Shown here: one piece after another, positions 46,912 through 57,646 of the stretch
Numbering within the stretch: position 1 is the first letter of the stretch
Layout: every line of letters starts with the position of its first letter
Origin: Castanea sativa
Taxonomy: Eukaryota > Streptophyta > Magnoliopsida > Fagales > Fagaceae
DNA: 64,000 bases
Assembly (NCBI RefSeq): GCF_040712315.1
Contig: NC_134018.1
Location: forward strand, 46,563,335-46,627,334
Direction: 5' to 3'
Program-made: the position numbers and the translations under genes
The notes under the pieces: model-generated
The model's database searches: none
What the model was told of the DNA's origin: nothing
Seen by the model: only the letters and a program-made list of their open reading frames with translations

Positions 46912-47640
46912 CTGCAGCAATTGTATTCTTTTTTAGTTTTTGACACCTTTGTGACTCTTATTGTTCATTAATTTTGATTTTGTAGTTAGCTTCAGTTTGT
47001 TATATATTTTCCATCTTTCTGTCAGTCTTCTTCAATATAAATATTATTAAAGTGATATTTAGATCATGAAGCATGTTGCATTACCTTTCTTTTGAGATTT
47101 GTTTCTTTCTGAAAAATTTAAACTTATGATTTTATGTATGTTGTATAGTTTTCTGAAAAGGTTTAAACTATCAATTTTAGAGGCATAGTTTACAACTTGG
47201 AACAAGCATATATGATCCTACAGAGGTATGTATTTTTTCTTACATGTTGCATTGCCTTTCTCTTGAAAATTTTTTTTTTTTTTCTGAAAATGTACAGCCT
47301 TTCGATTTTATATATGTTGTATAGAGTACTCTTTGTTGGCCGAATAATTGGTATTGCAATCTACATTGAATTGTGAATGTATAACACAAGCAATACAATA
47401 TTATGATTGGTCATCAATTGGATTTTGAAGCATGTTGCATTACCTGTCTTGGATAGTTCTTCACTCAACTCGACAAAGCTTGTTGCCAAGAGTCATATGC
47501 ATAAAAGAACAGAGAGAGAGAGAGAGAGAGAGAGCATTTATTTTTATTTTTATTTTGGGTAGAAAGATGTACATAACTTTGAGTACCTGTGTACCATGGC
47601 AAAGATTTTAAGAGATAGAATAATTATCTGCAAGTGTAGT
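46912..47640. repeat. Dispersed copy of the RDUF 3'-flank repeat
   Basis: GCAGCAATTGTATTCTTTT, GTAGTTAGCTTCAGTTTGTT and CATGAAGCATGTTGCATTAC match 24850-25015 closely. A second, shorter copy of the later part follows at about 47160-47300. The end (GCATAAAAGAACAGAGAG, AG run, ACATAACTTTGAGTAC) matches the third unit at 26276-26440. No RING gene precedes it, so this is a non-coding duplicate. Confidence 0.7.
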
Positions 47641-47800
47641 GTTGGCCCTGTTGGGATTATTCTGAGGATAAAAACAATCAAATTGTGAATGAAAAAAAAA
47701 AAAAACAAAAAAAAAAACCTCAATTGTGACATATAGCAAACATGAATAACGATTTTCCTTGTTTATTCGTTGCAAAAATATCATTTGATTGAGAATATAA

Positions 47801-48226
47801 GGTTATGTTTGATAACAGTTTTTGTTTTCTATTTTTAAAAACTTGTTTTTGGGAATATAAAGAAAAAACAATTTTATTGTATATTTAAAATAAAAAACAT
47901 GTTTGGTTAGTTGAAATTTTTAAAAAAAATTGTTTTTTGAAAAGAAAAAAAAATAGTAAAATATGTTGTTACTAAGATTTGAACTTTAATGTTAACTCAT
48001 TAAATGAAACAGATTTATTAAATTAAATGCATGTTTTAATTGATTTTTGATAATTAAAAACTGAAAATAGTTTTTTGCATGTTTTCAGTTTCCTTTACAA
48101 ATTGAGTTTTGAAAACAATTTTTGTTTTCTGATTTTGGATTGCCAAGCAAGTTTTTTAACCTCAAAAATAGAAAATTGTTTTTGAAAACAGAAAATAAGA
48201 GGAAAAAATAATTACCAAACATACCC
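47801..48226. mobile_element. MITE with GGTTATGTTTGRTAA ends
   Basis: The left end GGTTATGTTTGATAAC and the right end, reverse complemented, GGGTATGTTTGGTAAT begin arms rich in TTTTCTATTTTTAAAAAC-type sequence that are mutually complementary for more than 60 bp. Interior non-coding. Confidence 0.6.
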
Positions 48227-48362
48227 TAACATTCTTTTAGGTTAGATTAGAGACCCATTTAATTTAAATTTTGGTTTTCTTTTACACTTCTTCCATCAAG
48301 GAGTTATACTGATAGCCCTCATTTAAGTGTTTGTTCACCAAATAACGAATTAAGTGATTGTT

Positions 48363-48566
48363 AACCCAGTGGGGTTGGCCAAGTGGTTGAGCACTTGGTC
48401 TCAAAGTGGCTGTCTGGGGTTTGACTAGGAGCTCCCTAGTTCAAGTCCCAAGAATACAAGACTTTGAAACAAACTCCCGTGATTTACCCGTTATGCCACC
48501 CGTCGCGAACAGTGATTAGTCTCTGGTTGAAAGCTTTGAGGATACACTGTGGGCAACCAAAAAAAA
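48363..48566 (+). mobile_element. tRNA-derived SINE (second family)
   Basis: Perfect 15-bp direct repeats AATTAAGTGATTGTT flank it (48348-48362 and 48567-48581). The A box TGGCCAAGTGG is at 48376-48386 and the B box GTTCAAGTCCC at 48439-48449, followed by a short tRNA-unrelated body and an A-rich tail. The tRNA-like spacing of the boxes supports pol III origin. Confidence 0.85.
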
Positions 48567-48597
48567 AATTAAGTGATTGTTCACAAATTGACTCTAT

Positions 48598-49660
48598 TCA
48601 TCACTCTTTTTGTTGTTTTTTTGAGAAATAGGTAAGTGTTGTTTTATTAATCAATCAAATCCAATTGGAATACATCATCCAAATCATTGGATATCTCTCT
48701 TCCACCCAAACATTAGTGTCAACAGATAAAACTGTTCTTCATACGAGGGTATGAGCTAGGTTGTTACCCCCTAACATGTTGAAAACTAACATAAACATTG
48801 AATCTCCTTAATCACATGGCCAAATAGTGTCAGGTTTGCCCCTCGGTTGATAACTGCTTGAACAACCCGCTGGCTATCTCCTTCAATAATCACAGAGAAG
48901 AGGCTCAGCTCCTTGGCAAAAGAAACTGCTCGATTGCAAGCTAAAGCTTCAGCAGCATCCACCAAGTGAGGCTCACGAATCTTTTGACTAAGTGCAGCAA
49001 TTACTTCCCCCTCGCTATCACGTACAACAGCTCCAACCCCTGCTATTCCCAGATTGCCAAAGTAAGCTACATCAAAATTGGCTTTATACAGACCTGCTGG
49101 TGGAGGTTGCCAACGGACCGGACCTGCTCTACTATGTACTTGGGTGGGTGCTTGTGAATCGCAAAGTACTATGTCACCATATCCTTGGCCCGCTTGCTGA
49201 CTTCATGGAGAGGCCATGATGGTTGCTTTTCTCTAAGCTTATTACGTCTCTGCCATAAACTCCAGGCAATTGTAGAGAACCAGGCCACATGGAACACCTA
49301 TCCTCTGCCCACGACAGCTTCAAACAAATCCATGAATGATCAAAATTGTGTTTTATACATCAATGCAAAACTGATTTCGGATTTCCAAACTGCCTTAGCG
49401 GCTTAGCCTGATCACACAACCAAAGAGCATGCAAATTTGTTTCTAGATACTCATCACAGAGGGAGCACGTCTCATCTAAGGGATGTCGCTTGTGCAGGTT
49501 CTCTTTGCTGCTGTCAAGCCAGTTGTTTAGTTTGGGAGCAATCAAATAAAGTGAAGCTAATAATTAATGCAGTAATGCAACCCGATGATAAAACCCACCG
49601 CTACAAGGCATCGACTTTCTTTGCAAGACTTTGGAAAGAGACCTGTGAGTTAGAATTGTG
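48598..49660 (-). mobile_element. 5'-truncated LINE (zinc-binding RT region plus RNase H), pseudogene
   Basis: Read on -, about 49545-49360 gives KENLHKRHPLDETCSLCDEY and ETNLHALWLCDQ, the zf-RVT region that follows plant LINE reverse transcriptase. Then 49130-48830 gives an RNase H-like domain: LYKANFDVAYFGNLG, GVGAVVRDSEGEVIAAL, HLVDAAEALACNRAV, IIEGDSQRVVQAV. The acidic residues of the active site (D in ANFD, E in AAEA, D in EGDS) are all present. The two parts are separated by frame breaks and the end is also degraded. A run of A on - (48609-48626) marks the 3' tail. The reverse transcriptase itself is missing. Confidence 0.75.
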
Positions 49661-49913
49661 AACTTCATACAACTTGTCAGGACACACCATGTATCTATCT
49701 TATCTTTGTTCATCAATGTGATTTTTCTTCTTTTATTTTCTTTCTCTTCAAGATTCCATTACTCCTAAATATGTAACTATTATCTAAGACATCTAATGTA
49801 CTACATGAGTACTTTAGTTTTTATATTCTTGCATCTCACTTACGCGATATATATAAGAGATGCTATTTTTTTGTAAAAGAATTAGTGAATGAAAATATAA
49901 TTTTCTTCTATTT

Positions 49914-50668
49914 GTGGGTTTCATTAGGGGTGGCAATTCGTGTTTGCGTGTCGGGTTCGTGTCGTGTCAAGTTATGAGTATTTGACTACATAGGTCAACA
50001 CTAACCCGACCTGTTTATTAAACGGGTCAAGATTTCTCAACCCTAACACGACCCATTTATTAAACGGGTTAGTCGTGTCGACCTGTTTATCAGATTTTAT
50101 CAAAATGAAAAATAAAAATTAATGAAAAAACAAACAAATAAATATTTTTAATATAAAATTCAGAACTAACGAGTAACTGCATCACAAATAATCATTCAAA
50201 ATTAAAGCATATCCCAATATCACAAATAATCAATCACAATATGTCAAAGAAAATAAATCACAACAACTAATAAATTTATATACCTAGAGTTTGAAGGGTA
50301 TATTGGTAAAATATCATTTAATTAAACGGGTCAGACGGGTCAAATAGGTTCTATGTGTTCAACACTAACCCAACCCATTTATTAAACGAGTTAGTCGTGT
50401 CAACCCGAATATGACACGAACCCGTTAAGCCTCAACCCATAACCTGCTAATTTCGTGTCGAGTCGTGTCGGGTTCGCGGGTCGTGTCAAATTTTGCCACC
50501 CCTAGGTTTCATTTAGCTCAATTGGTAAAATCTCTGATGGTTGTATAAGAGATCTAGGGTCAATCCTCGCCTACACCAAAAACTGATTGGTGTCTTGGTG
50601 TAATGATAAAAAGCTATCATCAGAAGCGGACGTCATAAGTTGAAACTTTCTCAACAAAAAAAAAAAAA
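49914..50668 (+). mobile_element. tRNA-derived SINE, copy 2, split by a hAT MITE
   Basis: Perfect 11-bp repeats TTCTTCTATTT (49903-49913, 50669-50679) bracket the whole unit. The head GTGGGTTTCAT (49914-49924) continues after the MITE at 50505 (GGTTTCATTTAGCTCAATTG), then come GGGTCAATCCTCGCC (B box) and an A-rich tail. Without the MITE the SINE is about 167 bp, like its sister at 50785. The corresponding site at about 58157 lacks it. Confidence 0.85.
49925..50504. mobile_element. hAT-family MITE nested in a SINE
   Basis: TIRs TAGGGGTGGCAA and TTGCCACCCCTA are perfect and the 8-bp target duplication GGTTTCAT is exact (49917-49924, 50505-50512). Subterminal regions are full of GTGTCGGGTTCGTGTCGTGT / ACGGGTCAAGA-type repeats on both sides. 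The 580-bp interior is AT-rich and has no transposase. Confidence 0.9.
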
Positions 50669-50784
50669 TTCTTCTATTTTAGTATAACCTTCCTTTCAGA
50701 TAGCCTTTTGTGTTTGTGTAAAATTTAGATATAGTTTTTTAATTGTAATATCTTAAAAGCCCAATTAAAATCAAACAAATGGTT

Positions 50785-50941
50785 GTGGGTTCCCGTTAGC
50801 TCAATTGGTAAAGTCTCTGATAGTTGTATAAGAAATTTAGGGTTCAATCCCCGCCTACACCCAAAACTATTTAGTGTCTGATGATAAAAAAACTATTGTC
50901 AGGAGCGGACGTCATAGATTGAAACTCTCTCCAAAAAAAAA
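50785..50941 (+). mobile_element. tRNA-derived SINE, copy 3
   Basis: Flanked by perfect 16-bp repeats AATCAAACAAATGGTT (50769-50784, 50942-50957). The A-box region TTAGCTCAATTGGTAAA and the B box GGGTTCAATCCCCGCC are the best preserved of the three copies. The tail is A-rich. Confidence 0.9.
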
Positions 50942-50957
50942 AATCAAACAAATGGTT

Positions 50958-52117
50958 ACATTGACTAATGTTGCACAAATAATATAAGAATTTTACTTAA
51001 TTTTTTTCTCCTTGGATACGTTCATGGTTTTTCAATTTCACATTGTTATCCAAATAACTGTCAATCTTTATCGCATTATTGGTTATTTGGAAACATATTT
51101 TACTGTGGTAAAATAACCGGAAATTGAATTTGATCATTTAATTCCTTAATGTGCAAAGTTGATTTAATTCATCTAAAATCAATCAACAGGTCTAAATTCT
51201 TCTTTCAATTTTCTTATTCCATTTTCTCCCTTTCATTTGGTTCAAATGCCTTAATAACTATGTTTGGAGTGCCAAGAGCTTTATATTCAGTGGCATTGCC
51301 TCCATCTTTTGTATGAGGAGAATCGGGTTCAAATCTCTTCCCTCATCTGTTGTAAACTATCAACTTATTTTAATAAAAAAAAACTATGATTGGAGAAACT
51401 TGGATGCATGCAAATTTAAATAAAAGCATGTCACCAATATTCCCAATACAAAAAGGCTTTCAGCAACTTTATAAATTATCAATAGAACACAAAACCCATA
51501 CATGCACAACACAGTATACTTTTTATTTTTTAAGCTGAATAGTGAATTCATATACACCATACCAAAACTTGTGGTAGAAGTGTTCAATGCATTTGCACTA
51601 TCAAAATACACATACACAAGTAGGATTGTCGTCTAAAAGAAGAAAATACCTTGAGGAAATCATTCCCTGAATGTTTCTACAAATGAGATTGAACTAGCAC
51701 GGCATGGAATGACGCAAATACTCAACAGTGACATGAAAGAGGTTTCATTGATCTGTTTTGGTAGTTTCACGCTCTGCAGTCCAAGGAAAAAGCTAGTTAT
51801 ATTCGTTATTTCCAGGACTATATAAGCAAAAACAAAGAATGTACACACAAGAACTACAATTGCATATGCATGAAACCATTTAAATAAATGAATATGAAAG
51901 AACCATTCGTAAGGTTGTGGGTTTTAAAAGGTGCAAATGTTAGTCGGAAAATCTAATTTGACAATTAAGATCATTTATCAAAATAACCACACTAGCATTT
52001 ATGCAGAATTAATAGGAATCAAAAGAAATATAACTTAATTGGTCAATTCATAACTCTTAGAATGGTCTCCAATAATTTTATGAGATAACTGATGACCGTC
52101 ATTGATGATTTTATTAT
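50958..52117. other. Intergenic, 3' of the receptor-kinase pseudogene
   Basis: AT-rich. No coding sequence is supported on either strand; short open frames on - at 51384-51848 show no domain and are probably chance. Confidence 0.5.
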
Positions 52118-52998
52118 TTAGGCAAATTCAAATTTAAAAATATATAAAAGTACCTTAAACTTGGATTCTACCAAGTCCACCGGGAGTATACCAGAACCAA
52201 GAAAGGCTTTTTTGATCATATGCAGTTCGCTGGTAACTTCCTTCATCTTCATTCTTTCTTTTGGTGACTCTATTGAACAAGCGAGTCCAATCTCAAGCAT
52301 TGAGACTAAGCACTTATGCACATTGGCATCCATTTGACACACGTTTGCAATACCTTGAGCTCCTTTGTCTACTTGAATTTCGTTGTCATTATTATCTTCT
52401 CTAGCTGCCACTATTGCTGTCGGCACAACATCAACTTCTCTTGGTAGAAGGATTGGGTCTACAATTTGAACAACTCTTTCTAGCAATCCTATCTTAGCAA
52501 AATTGTGGAGTTTGAGACCATCTTTAAACATTTCATCAGTTGGTCTCTTTTCTAGGAACATCTCCAGCAGTAATATTCCATAGCTATACACGTCCCCTTC
52601 TATCGATGCCTTATCACCCATGCCATACTCTACAAATTATGATTTGTAAGGAAATTTTGTAGTTGTGGTTCATAGTGATATTTGGAATTTAATGCAACTG
52701 AAATTTCATTTGATTCATAAAAAAAGCATAAAGAAATTGAAAACAAGAACATGAAGATAGAAGCCATCATTTCAAATTTTCAAGTTAGAAGCACTCACCA
52801 TTTGTACAATAGAAAATTACTTTAGGGTTGTTGGAAGGAGTCAAGGAGGCAATATTGATGATTTATATGTAGCACGGTAAATATGGTTAATGGTTGGATT
52901 TGGATAATCTAGTCAAATTATTTTTTGTAATTGTTATGGACTTGTTGGACACCATAGGTATGAATGCCTTGGCAGCTTCCATGTTCAACTAAACTTAT

Positions 52999-53606
52999 GG
53001 TTCTTGTAAGGACCTAAAAATTCACAAACTCGTTCAAAATCCCCCTGCTAGTTCCTGATCAAAGGTCCTTCTACAATATATTTCGTAGAGAGGGTCCAAC
53101 AACAAAAAGTCCCCTCCATCCCTTTCAGCCCCTATTTATATAATTCGCTCCTATCATCCCAACCTTACACCTTGCCATCTATCAAGTTTTTCCTCCCGAC
53201 ACCTGTCTGTCGGTAACAGAACAAGACTCCAACTCTGCGTTATACACTGTTCAGGTCATATCTTCATTAATGCAACGGACAAAGCTAGTATCTTCTCATT
53301 AATGCGGCCAGAAAGGTTGGTGCCAGTCATTCAATGCAATCTCCTAGGTTACGCTGCCACCTTCAGATATGTGCAATACGTCCCTGATGTCACCAGTGTC
53401 CATGCCATCTCATCTTCGGGAATCTTCAGGTGAATTTCCCTATTGTTTTATATCATCTTATTTGCTACGTGTCAGCCTTCCCTTCCTCTGGTCCTCGGGC
53501 TTCTGGGTCCTCGGCACCTCACAGTTCTTATTCTTTTATTCAAGCAAATAATAATCAACGTAGTTCCTAACTTCTTATTGTTGTCCGTTACTTGAATTTT
53601 CTATTG
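52999..53606 (-). repeat. Probable solo LTR in the kinase intron
   Basis: On - this GC-richer block has an LTR layout: a long U3, a TATA box TATATAAATAGGGG at about 53133-53146, then a short leader, ending near GGTCCTTACA at 52999. On + the segment begins TGTAAGGACC and probably ends near CTATTGACA. No target duplication was recognised, so limits are approximate. The ORF-free content supports an LTR over a gene. Confidence 0.4.
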
Positions 53607-53830
53607 ACAACTTGTTCAGTACAAGACACATAAAAAATGTCACAAAACTATATATAGCACAGATCTGTTTTGTCTGTGACCAGCTCTACTTATTTTGCTA
53701 TAAGAAATTGACAAGCTATCATCAGTCTTCACAAACATATGGTTTTGGGGAAATAAAATGCTTGAAAAACAAATATACGAAGCTTAGTCAATGGATAGTC
53801 AGCACTCAGTCTCAGCGCTGCTATTGGTGC

Positions 53831-53835
<5 letters not shown>

Positions 53836-53919
<84 letters not shown>

Positions 53920-53931
53920 GAGAGAGAGAGA
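53836..53931. repeat. Microsatellite (AG)n, about 95 bp
   Basis: Nearly pure AG dinucleotides with a single GCG interruption, within the intron of the kinase pseudogene. Translated, it gives a meaningless Arg-Glu repeat. Confidence 0.95.
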
Positions 53932-54488
53932 ATTTAAGTATCCTCTTTTGATAGTATTACAGTAATTGCCAAAAATAATACATCTGTAAAGATGTTTAAG
54001 CCTTTAAGGATATAGCTAGAAGAATTGTAAAGATATTACCTGAAGCAGCATAACCAATTGTTCCCTTTATTCCAATTGTACTAGTTTGCTTTTCAGAAAA
54101 ATCATCAACAGTTGAGAGGAGCTTTGCTAAGCCAATATCGCTTACATGAGCAACCATGTCTTTGTCAAGGAGAACATTGCTTGGCTTTAAATCACAATGA
54201 ATAATTGGTTGTACAGAATAATTGTGAAGATAATCTATTGCAAAAGTCACATCCAATGCAACATTTATTCTTTGAAGAAGGCTCAAGTTCTTTGATTGAT
54301 TTTCGTTGTCTAGTTCAGGATGCAGCCAAATATCTAAGCTCCCATTTGCCATGAATTCAAAGACTAGAGCTTTGAATTGATTCCCACTATAATCTGTGCT
54401 AGAGCAACATGTTAATATCTTAACAAGATTCCGATGCCAAATAATTCATAATGCATTGCATTCGGCCATAAAACTTTTGAAAGCTCCC

Positions 54489-54540
54489 TTGTGTTGAAGG
54501 TTACGGACCTTTATTTGTGTTGAAGGTTACGGACCTTTAT
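54489..54540 (-). repeat. 26-bp tandem duplication disrupting the kinase domain
   Basis: TTGTGTTGAAGGTTACGGAC plus CTTTAT occurs twice without a mismatch (54489-54514, 54515-54540). It lies just after the codons for AAIKV, so the catalytic Lys is kept and the following frame is lost. 26 is not a multiple of three. Confidence 0.9.
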
Positions 54541-56356
54541 AGCAGCTAGTTTTTCTTCTTGATCAAGAGTTCCTTTATATAGTGAGCCAAAACTTCCAGA
54601 TCCAATTAAATTATCCGGAGAAAATCCACAAGTTGCATGATAGAGGTCTTGATACGAAACACACATGGAAGGAGGTTCATTGTTGAAAACATAGAAGGTG
54701 ATTTCTTTTTTGATTTTTTCATCCAATAAATAACAAGAATTGATGAAAACACAAATAAAAATAGAACAATGGAAATAATTACAATTGCTAGCTTGTAGCC
54801 AAATGTGTTTCTCGGTTTCATGACCTCTACTGGGCATTTTGGCAACTGCAATTTTGGTATACTACCACAGAGTTTAGTATTTCTAGTTAATGATATCGTA
54901 CTTGTGTTTCTGAAAACTCCTTCAATTGGTGCCTCACCCAAAATTATTAAATGAAATATTCAAATTTTCTAAATAACAAAGCTTCTCTAAACCCTTTGGA
55001 ATGGATCCTGATAGGTTATTTTGTGAAACGTCTAGAAGTTGAAGACCTTTCAAAGAAGCCATAGACGATGGTATTGCTCCTTCAAAGGAATTCCCATACA
55101 GGTCAAGGAGTTCCAACATCAAACAATCTCCTATAGATGTAGGAATTTCACCAGACATATTATTGTTAGAGAAATGTTTATATTTTTCAAATCACCTACT
55201 TCAAATGGTAGTTTGCCAGTAAATGAGTTATGTGACAAATCGAGGGATATTAGTGTAGGGGAAGAAGGACCAATAAGCTGTTGGGGGTATGGATCCACCA
55301 AGGTTATTTTGTGAAATGTTCAGGTATTGCAAATTTTGGCAGTTTACTATAGTTGGGAGGTATAGTTCCTTCAAATTTGTTTTCATCTAAATCAAGTTTA
55401 AACAACCGAGTAAGGTTGCCTATGATGGTTGGTATTTCTCCAAACAATCTGTTTCCACTTAAAACTAATAATTGCATCTTTTGAAACTTCCCAAAAATAG
55501 TAGGAACAATGCCGGTGAAGTAATAATAATTTAAGCCCAAGCTAATTAAGTTAACAAGATTCTCTAATGATGCAAGAATAGTTCCAGAAATTCCATTGTC
55601 TCCTATATATAATTCAATGAGTTGGGTTGACAAGTTGGATATAGAACTAGGCAAAACACTTGCGAAATAGTTTGTACTAATATCCAATATTTTAAGTTTA
55701 CTACAATTTGTCAAAGATGTTAAGAAATGTAAACTCTTTCCAAGATGATTCTAACCCAAATTTAGCCAGGAACGATCCAACAGATTTCCCAAATTAGTTG
55801 GAACTGATCCTAGAAAATTGTTTTCACTTAAATCAATCACTTGGAGCCGAGTTGCATTACATGGTGAAGTAGGGACTGGTCCATAGAACATATTTTCACC
55901 AAATAGAAGTTGTTGGAGATTAGGAAAAGTGGGGCCTATGTTCGCTAGAAGTGTGCCATTAAGTTGGTTGCTTGGAACTGAAATCATTTGGAGAGAAGAC
56001 ACATTATAAAGAGAAGAAGGGATTGTACCTGACAATTTATTTTTCAAAATTGAGAACCATACTAAGCCTTTTAATTGGCCTATGGTATCTAGAATATTTT
56101 CCACCAAATTATTGTACCCCATATAGAAATAACCATGTGTATTAAAAAAAAAAAAGATGTAAGGTAGGTTGAAATAATGTTTTAAAACAAGATAGAGATA
56201 GTGTTTTAAATTTTAAGCTAAATAGCAAAGGTAAAAGAAAAAACTTAAAACTTAAGAGCAGTAAATTCTTTTAACTAGTTTGTGTTTATTAATTTTAAAA
56301 TTATGTAACTAAAAGATATTGATGTTTTAAGGCGCACTTTTTTATTTTTATCTGAA

Positions 56357-56716
56357 ATGGCACAAGACCAGCCCAACCAATCCCAGCATATCCTACCTAT
56401 TAATTCTCTAAGGTCTGACGCTGATTTACAAAATGCTCGAGGAGACAACCGAAGTGATCAGCTTACAATAAATGCACTTTTAGTTTTGGCTACTTTGATT
56501 GCTTCCGTGACCTTCCAAGCAGGAGTCAACCCTCCTGGTGGGGTTTGGCAAGAAAACCCACCCCGAGATCTTGCTCCTCCTCTTCCTGCTACTACTATCT
56601 ATTCGAACCCAAGCCTTCCCATCCCACCTATTCCTATGGATACACATAAACCTGGAAAGTCCATTTTAGCTAATAATAGTGAAAGGATAAAAATAGGAGA
56701 CGGATATCTCCATTGA
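56357..56716 (+). pseudogene. PGG-domain fragment of an ankyrin-repeat membrane protein (ACD6/ITN1 type)
   Basis: The open frame of 119 codons contains SDQLTINALLVLATLIASVT and FQAGVNPPGGVWQENPPRD, the first helix and signature PGG motif of the plant ankyrin-PGG proteins. In the full proteins this follows about 8-10 ankyrin repeats and precedes three more membrane helices. Here there are no ankyrin repeats and the frame ends before the second helix (a lost frame after PGKSILANN). It sits on + directly behind the start of the kinase pseudogene on -, so the two loci are head to head but unrelated. I take it as a gene fragment, not a short functional gene, though the start at 56357 is a normal ATG. 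Confidence 0.65.
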
Positions 56717-57200
56717 ACTTGAAGGGACGGAGAGGAAGAAGACGGATTGACACCGTAGGTGACGCGAATAGGACGGTTGAATTTTATTAAGTATCCGTCA
56801 TATATGAATTAGTTATAGATTCTAGGTTGTATGTCACTTGATATGTTTGAGTCGACTTTTGTTTTATCTCCACGCAAGTGTGTACACTTGAACTTCTTGC
56901 ATCACACGTTTGAGGAGACTCCTATATGAAAAAGAACTCAAGAAGAAAGTTGTATCCTAAAAGGAAAGACAATTTTACGCCAATATAAATACCCCAGAAA
57001 CCCTAGATATCAAGGTACACACAATTGACTCAACTCTGGCACTCTAAGGTTGTCAAGAAATTCTAACTTGACCTTTGGAGAGTTTTTAGCCGGCACCACA
57101 CCGGTGCTCTCTTTTAGGTCTCTTTGTTTTCTCTTTGTAAGTGTTGACTCAAGTTGGAGAGTGCTTGCAACTTATTGGTGATTTTTTCGACCTCATCAAA
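56717..57200 (+). repeat. LTR-like relic
   Basis: AATATAAATACCCC (about 56978-56991) looks like an LTR TATA box. It is followed by a leader (AAACCCTAGATATCAAGG), then the GC-richer ACCACACCGGTGCTCTC stretch typical of U5. Outer ends were not identified, and the relic could begin inside the PGG frame at about 56690. Confidence 0.35.
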
Positions 57201-57521
57201 TAGGATATCCTATGGCGCTTATATTGTCTGCAACAATTCAGCGTTTTCTACGTCGAGACCAATATTTCCAGGCTACAGAGCTCTCTACTAAAAAGTTGCG
57301 TGCACCATTTTTATGCTGGGTCTGCATAATTCTATTTTTTGGTAGTCTACACAATTTATCAACTTGATTGGCATGCTATCAGAATACTCATAGAGAGAGA
57401 GGCGAGAGGGAATAAATCGATAATGCTCAAATGAATATGTAAATCTTAGTCAGATAGAGATGCTGGACAACTTGATCAAAATCATGATTTAAAATATTTG
57501 AGGAGTTAAGTAGTTATTTAC

Positions 57522-57625
57522 TTGGAGCAGCATAACCAATTGAACCTTTTAGTCCAAACGTGCTAGTTTGATTTAGAGAAACATCATTGGTTGAGGAAGT
57601 AGCCCTGCCAAGCCAAAGTCATATG
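57522..57625 (-). pseudogene. Second LRR-XII kinase fragment
   Basis: On - the sequence reads DFGLAGLL, then in another frame SSTNDVSLNQTSTFGLKGSI and GYAAP, ending at CCAA|GTAAAT, the same intron position as in the main pseudogene. Unlike 54040, here DFG and Pro are intact. Upstream it is cut off at 57625 where duplicated segment C begins. Only the activation segment survives. Confidence 0.75.
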
Positions 57626-57646
57626 ATTGGAATTTTTCTTACAACT

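Larger units (their letters stand above)
49671..50733. repeat. Duplicated segment C, copy 1 (contains a SINE and hAT MITE)
   Basis: ACTTGTCAGGACACACCATG to GTTTGTGTAAA matches 57647-58213. Here the segment is interrupted at 49914 by a SINE, itself interrupted by a hAT MITE. The other copy carries instead a solo LTR. No gene. Confidence 0.75.
52118..56122 (-). pseudogene. LRR receptor-like kinase pseudogene (subfamily XII type)
   Basis: Exon 1 runs from 56122 to 54040 and exon 2 from 52629 to 52118 (GCTTCAG|GTAATA, TTGTAG|AGTATGG). Order: about 14 LRRs (NNLVENILDTIGQLKGL ... GSIPKGLEKLCYLENL), a C-cap (NTKLCGSIPKLQLPKCP), one membrane helix (LAIVIISIVLFLFVFSSIL), then a kinase with GSGSFGSLYKG, AAIKV, IIHCDLKPSN (non-RD type), DIGLAKLL and GDVYSYGILLLEMF. 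Family proteins of about 1000 aa sense microbial or endogenous peptides at the plasma membrane. The signal peptide and first LRRs are absent upstream of 56122. Lesions: stops and frame changes near 55745, 55300-55160, 54935, a 26-bp tandem duplication at 54489-54540, TGA within the following exon stretch, Pro to Ser at GYAAS, and DFG to DIG. The intron is retained, so it is not retroprocessed. Confidence 0.9.

Noticed and set aside
48363..48450. Possible tRNA gene from A and B boxes
   Set aside because: No cloverleaf can be formed; target duplication and A tail show a SINE.
53612..53965. 117-codon open frame on + with Arg-Glu repeat
   Set aside because: Translation of the (AG)n microsatellite inside the intron.
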